This document shows positions 58,959 to 64,000 of a stretch of DNA of 64,000 nt, piece after piece. Below the pieces are notes generated by a model, which did not search any database, was not told where the DNA came from, and saw only the letters and a program-made list of their open reading frames with translations. Source of the stretch: Nonlabens ulvanivorans. GTDB taxonomy: Bacteria > Bacteroidota > Bacteroidia > Flavobacteriales > Flavobacteriaceae. Location of the stretch: positions 62,001-126,000 of the forward strand of contig NZ_BBMK01000003.1 of assembly GCF_000755285.1 (NCBI RefSeq), in the 5' to 3' direction. How positions within the stretch are numbered: position 1 is the first letter of the stretch; each line of letters starts with the position of its first letter. A program made the position numbers and the translations under genes.

Positions 58959-60412
58959 TTATTCTGGAATTAACCACCAGAAAGGTTTCATTTTTGCCTT
59001 GTAAATAAATGCATAATGTAATGCTAGTTTGAGCCAGTGACCAGCAAGTCCTATTTCTCCAAAGGTTTTACCCAATTGTCGGCCTTGTGTTTTAGGATAT
59101 TTATGATAATCAGGTACAATAGTAGGTGGTAATACTTACACCACTACCTTGTGTTATACCATATCCTGCAGACGCTATACAAGCAGCACCCATATTTCCT
59201 AAACTACCTTTATGATCTAATGATTCTTTCCCATTTTTTATGGAATCAATAATATTATCTGCTACTAATTTTGCGGTGATACCAGATGGCATACCGGTAC
59301 GTGGTGGTGCTGGTGATATGTCTGTGCCATTTTTACTTTTACGCGGTTTTGAGATGGCATGTGGTGGAGCAAAAGCAATACCAGGTGCAAAATATTTTTA
59401 TAATAAGGATTTTGATAAGTCTCTGGCCAGTCCTGTACAGACCATTCTTCATAAGGTTTTGATGTATAGTCTGCATCAACAATCATAAAGCCTTTAAAAA
59501 GTTTATTTGTGATGTCCTGATTATCTTTATCAAATGCCTTAAAACCATGACCTGAAAAGGCTGGGATAAGCATCGCAAAATCATAAGATTCGGTTTTATA
59601 TTCACCATCCAGATTCTCATAATGTGCAACTCCATCTTCAATTTTATCTACACCAGCACCTAGAATCCATTTAATATCACGGTCCTCAAAAATCATTTCT
59701 ACCATCTCACTAGACTTCATCGTCATACCGCCATAGGATAGTAACATACCATCCATACCAAAATCACCTAGTTGATATTCGTTTGAAATCCAAGTAACTT
59801 CTGCCATGTCACGCACTTTATGCTTGCGCAATTCTTGTTCTACATTTAAAATGTATTCAAATGCAGCGCCTTGACAAGTGGCTTTAGCATGTCCAGTACC
59901 TATCAGGATCTTTGCTTTTTTACCCTTTTTCATGTCTTGAATCAGCTCATTTAATCCATGCCAGGCATGATCTGCATGACCATAGGTACAAACAGAATAA
60001 GTTTTATTTGATCCAGGAATTAATCCATCTGTAGCTTCAAAGTTAAGTTTAGGACCTGTGGCATTTATTAAATAATCATAAGTTACTTTTTCTTGAGTGC
60101 CTTTTTTTTCTCCTACCACATATTCAGATAATACATAGGGTTTAACTTCTTCAATATCTCCTTCCGGATGAAAGGAGACTGCTTTGGCTTGTAAAAAAGT
60201 GATGTTTTTTTGCGGTATAATGGTGCAAGCGGAAATAAGATTTCTTTGGATTTCATTCTTCCTATTCCTACCCATATATTAGATGGTATCCATTGATAAT
60301 TACTGTTAGGAGAGACCACGACTACTTCATGCTCTTTAGACAGTTTTCTACGTAAATGCGATGCCGCAACGTGTCCAGAAATCCCTGCTCCTAGTATGAC
60401 TATTTTTGACAT
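58959..60412 (-). CDS. Sulfide:quinone oxidoreductase-family flavoprotein, three frame breaks
   Basis: FAD-dependent membrane-associated oxidoreductase that passes electrons from sulfide to quinone. N-terminal FAD fold (VILGAGISGHVAASHLRRKL), NATGPKLNFEATDGL, and two cysteine regions ATCQGAAFEY and MGAACIASAG, fitting the redox-active Cys pair of SQR. The end (GEIGLAGHWLKLALHYAFIYK, WWLIPE) is typical. Frames break in a run at 60205-60211 (one A lost), at 59389-59392 (one T lost) and near 59123 (apparent 2-base loss); repaired length is 485 residues. Physiological substrate is inferred from family. It is preceded by the same regulatory cassette as cydAB. Confidence 0.8.
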
Positions 60413-60429
60413 TTTTTAAGGCTTTACAT

Positions 60430-60473
60430 CAAAGGTAATCGCCTTGTAATGTGAATACTGTAACCTGTGTTAC
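60430..60473 (-). promoter_or_regulatory. Crp/Fnr-like operator and -7 element of the SQR gene
   Basis: Minus strand: GTAAC-N4-GTTAC-type palindrome (60460-60473; + strand GTAAC-CTGT-GTTAC), exactly 22 nt, then TACCTTTG (60430-60437), 17 bp before the SQR start. Confidence 0.75.
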
Positions 60474-60491
60474 GCAACTGATCATTAATCA

Positions 60492-60520
60492 AAAAAGCCA
60501 CCTTTAATGGGTGGCTTTTT
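60492..60520 (-). terminator. Terminator of cydAB
   Basis: 11-bp stem AAAAAGCCACC / GGTGGCTTTTT, 47 bp beyond the cydB stop. Confidence 0.85.
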
Positions 60521-60532
60521 GATGGTTTACCT

Positions 60533-60547
60533 CGCTTCGCGAAAGCG
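60533..60547. repeat. Iterated palindrome, variant copy 15
   Basis: CGCTTCGCGAAAGCG, one T short of the consensus, between the cydB stop and its terminator. Confidence 0.85.
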
Positions 60548-60566
60548 TAATTATATTATTTTCTGA

Positions 60567-61603
60567 CTAGTAACTGGTATCGTCTAATTGAACTTTACCA
60601 TGAAAGGTTTTATATAAGAATAAAAAGTAACCAGCCAAAAGTGGTGCTCCTATGAGCACAATCGTGAGCATAATTCCCAATGATTTTTGAGAAGATGCTG
60701 CATTGTATATAGTTATACTATAATCTGGATCAATGGTAGATGGCAATAATACGGGATACAGTTGCACGGCAACTAGCATTAATAGAAAAGCCATGGTTAA
60801 TGAAGAAAAAATTAAGGCGACTCCATATTTTTTCTTGGACACTAATCTAGGTATGTTAGCCACTGCAAGAAAAGCAAGTACTGGTATGATAAAAGAAACA
60901 GGATATTCTTTAAACTTGTCAGTAACACCAGGTAAAAAAACTAAAGTGTATAAAGAGGTCCCAGCAAAACTTATGATAAAAAATATCATTCCTCTTTTTA
61001 ATAGAAAAGATAATCTATCAAATAGACGGCCTTCTGTTTTTAAAAGTAAAAAGATGGCACCTTGAGTTAAGAATAGAGATACAGTTGTTAGTCCTACTAA
61101 AATAGCATAAGGATTCAAAAAGGAAAGTAGTACATCACCTTTATAACTGTAATTTTCACCTAATTCAATTCCTTGTAAAATATTAGCTAATACTACACCT
61201 AGTAAAAAGGATATCAGTAAATTAGAAAGAAAATAAACATATCCCATGTTTTACGCCACCATCGCATCTCTTCTGCATTTCTAAACTTTATTGCCGAAGA
61301 TCTTAATATAAGGAGCATTAAGAACAGCATAAATGGAATATACATTGCAGATAACATGGTCGCATACATCACCGGGAAACCTGCAAATAGAGCACCTGCA
61401 CCTATGATAAACCATACCTGATTTGCATCCCATAATGGACCTATAGCATTGATGGCAATGCGCCTGCTTAAGTCTTTTCTAAAAAATAAATGCCACATAC
61501 CAGCACCATAATCAAATCCTTCTAAAATGGCATAACCTGAAAACAATAAGCCTACTACTAAAAACCAAAGTGTGGGATAATCGATCCCTAAAAAATATTC
61601 CAT
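60567..61603 (-). CDS. cydB: Cytochrome bd oxidase subunit II, one frame break
   Basis: 345 residues after adding one T to the run at 61226-61228 (A on the + strand), which reads MFIFFSNLLISFLLG. Polytopic, with the conserved start FLGIDYPTLWFLVVGLLFSGY (in part), EGFDYGAG and GPLWDANQVWFI. Partner of CydA; no haem ligands of its own in this family. Confidence 0.9.
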
Positions 61604-61612
61604 AGTATTCTT

Positions 61613-62970
61613 TTAAACGTATTTTAAAAATTCATTAGGATTTTGTGCCTCATCATAAGGACCGTGCTTGATCTTTTTATTTACAAAATAGATAAAGAGT
61701 AAAAATAAGATCGCGTACACTATTAGAAATAAGATGAGCGAAAACAGTATTTGATTAGAAGAAACCTCTTGAGAGAAACCTTCATCAGTTCTTAAGTGAC
61801 CATAGACAATCCATGGTTGCTACCCATCTCAGCCGCAAACCAGCCTACTTGATTTGCTATTTGTGGTAATAGCACAGAGAATGCAAATATTTTAAGCAAC
61901 CATTTTTTCTCAAATAAGGTTCCACGCCACCATAGAAAACTTGCATAGAGCGTGAGACCTATAAGAAACATGCCTATAGAAATCATGATATGATAAAACT
62001 GGAATACTGCATTTACCTGTCCAGGACGTTCATCTTTAGGAAAAGCGTTTAAACCAGTAATAGGCTCTTCAAAATCTTGATGTACTAGAAAGGATAATCC
62101 ACCAGGTAATTTGATACCAGTGACCTCTTGAGTCTCATCATCTACCCAACCGAAAAGATACAAATCTGCCGGAGCTGATTTTTCATAATGTCCTTCCATA
62201 GCAGCCAGTTTTGCTGGTTGATTAACGGCAACACCATCTGCAGAGCTGTGTCCAGAAATAAGTTGAGTGAGAGAAATAATTGTAGCTAGCCCTAGAGCGA
62301 TTTTAAAAGCTTTTTTTGAAATTTCTACGTATCGACCTTTTAATAAATAATAAGCGTGGACACTCAAAACTAAAAATGCTCCAGCAAGAAAGGCTCCTTG
62401 CCACACGTGAATGATTCTATCTACACTAGATGGATTAAAAACCATTGCCCAGAAGTCAGTCACCTCAGCTCTGGCATTAAATCCTTCACCTACGATATGG
62501 TATCCAGCAGGCGTTTGTTGCCAGCTATTTGCAACAACAATCCAGACTGCAGAAAACATAGATCCCAGAAATACACCTATGGTAGAAATGAAATGCACTC
62601 TAGGAGATACTCGATTCCAGCCAAAAAGAAGAATCCCTAAAAACGCACTTTCTAACCCAAAAGCAAACAAACCTTCAGCAGCTAGAGCACTTCCAAAAAT
62701 ATCTCCTACATATCTAGAATATACAGCCCAATTAGTCCCAAACTCAAATTCCATAATGATTCCAGTTGCCACACCTATCCCAAAGGTGATTGCAAAAATC
62801 TTTAACCAAAAACGAGTAAGAATCTCATATTGTTTATTTCCAGTTTTTAAATACATTCCTTCCATAAACACCATAATTAGACCTAATCCAATACTAAGTG
62901 GTGGATAGATGTAGTGAAAGGCAATGGTAAAGGCAAATTGTATACGGGCTAGAATTTCTGTATCCATCAT
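61613..62970 (-). CDS. cydA: Cytochrome bd oxidase subunit I, one frame break
   Basis: Quinol:O2 oxidoreductase subunit carrying the haems; bd-type oxidases have high O2 affinity and, from established work, resist sulfide and NO. His19 in [13 protein letters not shown] is the expected b595 ligand. The quinol loop is of the short type. Frame breaks near 61820 (GGTAGCAACC should be GGTAGGCAACC); repaired, the end reads [12 protein letters not shown] ... NKKIKHGP and the protein is 452 residues. cydB begins 9 bp later. Confidence 0.92.
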
Positions 62971-62987
62971 GATATAATTTTGTCTTA

Positions 62988-63031
62988 CAAAAATAGGTTC
63001 TAGGCTTATTTTGTTATGTTACAAAAGTCAC
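62988..63031 (-). promoter_or_regulatory. Crp/Fnr-like operator and -7 element of cydAB
   Basis: Minus strand: GTGAC-TTTT-GTAAC (63018-63031), exactly 22 nt, then TATTTTTG (62988-62995), 17 bp before the cydA ATG. Confidence 0.75.
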
Positions 63032-63057
63032 TTAAAAGCTTATAATTTTTAAAATTT

Positions 63058-63073
63058 CGCTTTCGCGAAAGCG
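63058..63073. repeat. Iterated palindrome, copy 16
   Basis: Exact copy between the two divergent Crp/Fnr-like operators of cydAB and the 63145 gene. Confidence 0.95.
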
Positions 63074-63096
63074 TCATCACAAAACCTTTGCTTTAT

Positions 63097-63140
63097 GTGA
63101 CATTTGTCACCTAACATTTAAGAACCTATGAATAATTTTG
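63097..63140 (+). promoter_or_regulatory. Crp/Fnr-like operator and -7 element of the Cys-rich protein/TonB receptor unit
   Basis: GTGAC-ATTT-GTCAC (63097-63110; flanking bases give TGTGA-N6-TCAC, close to the E. coli CRP site), exactly 22 nt, then TAATTTTG (63133-63140). The ATG follows only 4 bp later. Confidence 0.75.
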
Positions 63141-63144
63141 TTAA

Positions 63145-63513
63145 ATGAAGTTATGGGTTGCCACTTTATTATCGATTGTACTTTTAAGCAATAGCCTGCG
63201 TACAACTATTATGTATAGTTGGTACATGGTAGATCTGGATAGCTTTGTAGAAAGGTTGTGTGAGAATAAAGATAAGCCTACATTAAACTGTGATGGAAAA
63301 TGTTATTTAAGTAAGATGATGGCCGAAGGTTCTAGTGATGAAGACGCCTCATTACCTTTAATTAACTGGGAAGAGCAAATCTACTATCTTGAAGAATTGA
63401 GTTTTGCAATTTTAACTACAGTTGATCAGGAACACAATTGCTTTTTCTTTTATCAATACACTATAACAGATTCTAATATTGACGGAATATTTCATCCGCC
63501 ACGATTTTCATAA
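63145..63513 (+). CDS. Small cysteine-containing secreted protein
   Basis: 122 residues with N-terminal hydrophobic helix (VATLLSIVLLSNSL), then LNCDGKCYLSKMM with a CxGKC motif, and an end HPPRF. Small proteins with a CxGKC motif and a His-Pro-Pro end often stand before metal TonB receptors in flavobacteria, and the arrangement is the same here. The ATG at 63145 lies almost on the predicted transcription start, so a leaderless mRNA, or initiation at M23 (63211), is possible. Function unknown. Confidence 0.65.
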   Translation: MKLWVATLLSIVLLSNSLRTTIMYSWYMVDLDSFVERLCENKDKPTLNCDGKCYLSKMMAEGSSDEDASLPLINWEEQIYYLEELSFAILTTVDQEHNCFFFYQYTITDSNIDGIFHPPRFS

Positions 63514-63596
63514 TTCACTTCGAGATTAACTTATCGAACACTATTTTAAAATAGTCGTTCAACACCTTTATGGTGCGATTTTATGAAAATACTATT

Positions 63597-64000
63597 ATGA
63601 CAATGAAACAACTAGCGCTAATATGCGCATTAATACCTATGTCTTTATATGCACAAGAGACGACTGAAAAAGTGCAAGACACTACAGTTACTAAACCGGT
63701 AGCTTTAAATACTGTTATCGTCACTGGACAAGGAACTACAGATCCAGTACTCACAACGGTAAGAACAGATTTAGTTAAAAAAGTAGTACAGCCTAAAAAC
63801 GTTGCAGATCTGTTCAACGACTTTAATGGATTTTCACTCATAAAGCGTGGAAACTATGCCATCGATCCATCTTTTAGAGCCTCACAATATGAACAGTTGA
63901 ACATTCAATTTGATGGTGGAACTAAAGCGATGCACGCTTGCCCTAATCGTATGGATCCGATTACTACACATGTTGTCCCAGAAGATATTGAACGTATAGA
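63597..64000 (+). CDS. TonB-dependent receptor, putative copper type (3' end outside window)
   Basis: Open to the right edge. Signal peptide (LALICALIPMSLYAQ), then a plug domain: LNTVIVTGQGTTDP, VRTDLVKKVV, RASQYEQLNIQFDGG, and HACPNRMDP followed by VVPEDIER. CPNRM is a CxxxM motif, the copper-binding signature known from OprC/NosA receptors, so uptake of copper is inferred. ATG at 63597 is used; MKQLALI at 63603 is an alternative. It follows the Cys-rich gene by 83 bp. Confidence 0.8.
   Translation, partial: MTMKQLALICALIPMSLYAQETTEKVQDTTVTKPVALNTVIVTGQGTTDPVLTTVRTDLVKKVVQPKNVADLFNDFNGFSLIKRGNYAIDPSFRASQYEQLNIQFDGGTKAMHACPNRMDPITTHVVPEDIERI

Noticed and set aside
4907-63073. The repeated palindrome as a mobile element end or REP-transposon
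   Set aside because: Only the 16-bp core is shared; flanks differ and no duplication or transposase is seen.
63581-63841. Minus-strand open frame at the right edge
   Set aside because: The + strand frame here is a clear TonB receptor start with signal peptide and plug motifs.

Overview
The window is AT-rich chromosomal DNA of a Bacteroidota bacterium, almost certainly a Flavobacteriaceae member. The evidence is gldB-gldC beside nadE, a type IX secretion C-terminal domain, a CzcA-TolC fusion, the flavobacterial form of DnaG and TAnnTTTG promoter elements. I cannot name the genus. No prophage, insertion sequence or CRISPR array is visible; the gene content is mostly housekeeping and respiratory or metal homeostasis.

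Layout. 1-8.9 kb: short-chain acid module with an acetate symporter (cut by the left edge), a sensor kinase with a transporter-like sensor half, a response regulator, and propionyl- and acetyl-CoA synthetases. 9-22.3 kb: small secreted proteins and lipoproteins, a thioredoxin/MsrA-like fusion, an XRE-membrane regulator, MscS, a delta-60 repeat T9SS cargo, Era, two ECF sigma/anti-sigma pairs, a fasciclin protein and two related barrel proteins. 22.5-29.2 kb: dnaG, a NarL-type regulator, nadE, gldBC, a DUF3820 protein, engB and a hydrolase. 29.4-45 kb: a complete dcw cell-wall/division cluster (mraZ rsmH ftsL ftsI murE mraY murD ftsW murG murC ftsQ ftsA ftsZ), then yqeY and tRNA-Arg. 45.9-64 kb: metal and respiratory region with a CzcA-TolC efflux system and adaptor, a VIT-type transporter, a second RND efflux operon, a sulfide:quinone oxidoreductase, cytochrome bd (cydAB), and a putative copper TonB receptor cut by the right edge.

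Main observations. (1) Four transcription units at 58.7-63.1 kb (RND efflux, SQR, cydAB, and the Cys-rich protein/TonB receptor) carry the same 44-bp promoter cassette: a Crp/Fnr-like operator GTNAC-N4-GTNAC, exactly 22 nt, then TAnnTTTG. This predicts one regulon joining a sulfide-insensitive oxidase, sulfide oxidation, efflux and copper uptake. (2) The 16-bp palindrome CGCTTTCGCGAAAGCG or a close variant occurs 16 times, in intergenic DNA and inside essential genes in all three reading frames, usually encoding AFAKA.

Sequence quality. Twenty frame breaks in 14 otherwise intact genes, mostly one-base losses in short runs, together with G-run expansions (often exactly G7 where the protein family implies G4), suggest residual sequencing error. 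I give broken genes their reconstructed full span. engB additionally lacks its P-loop segment. Anyone using the proteins should correct the indels first.
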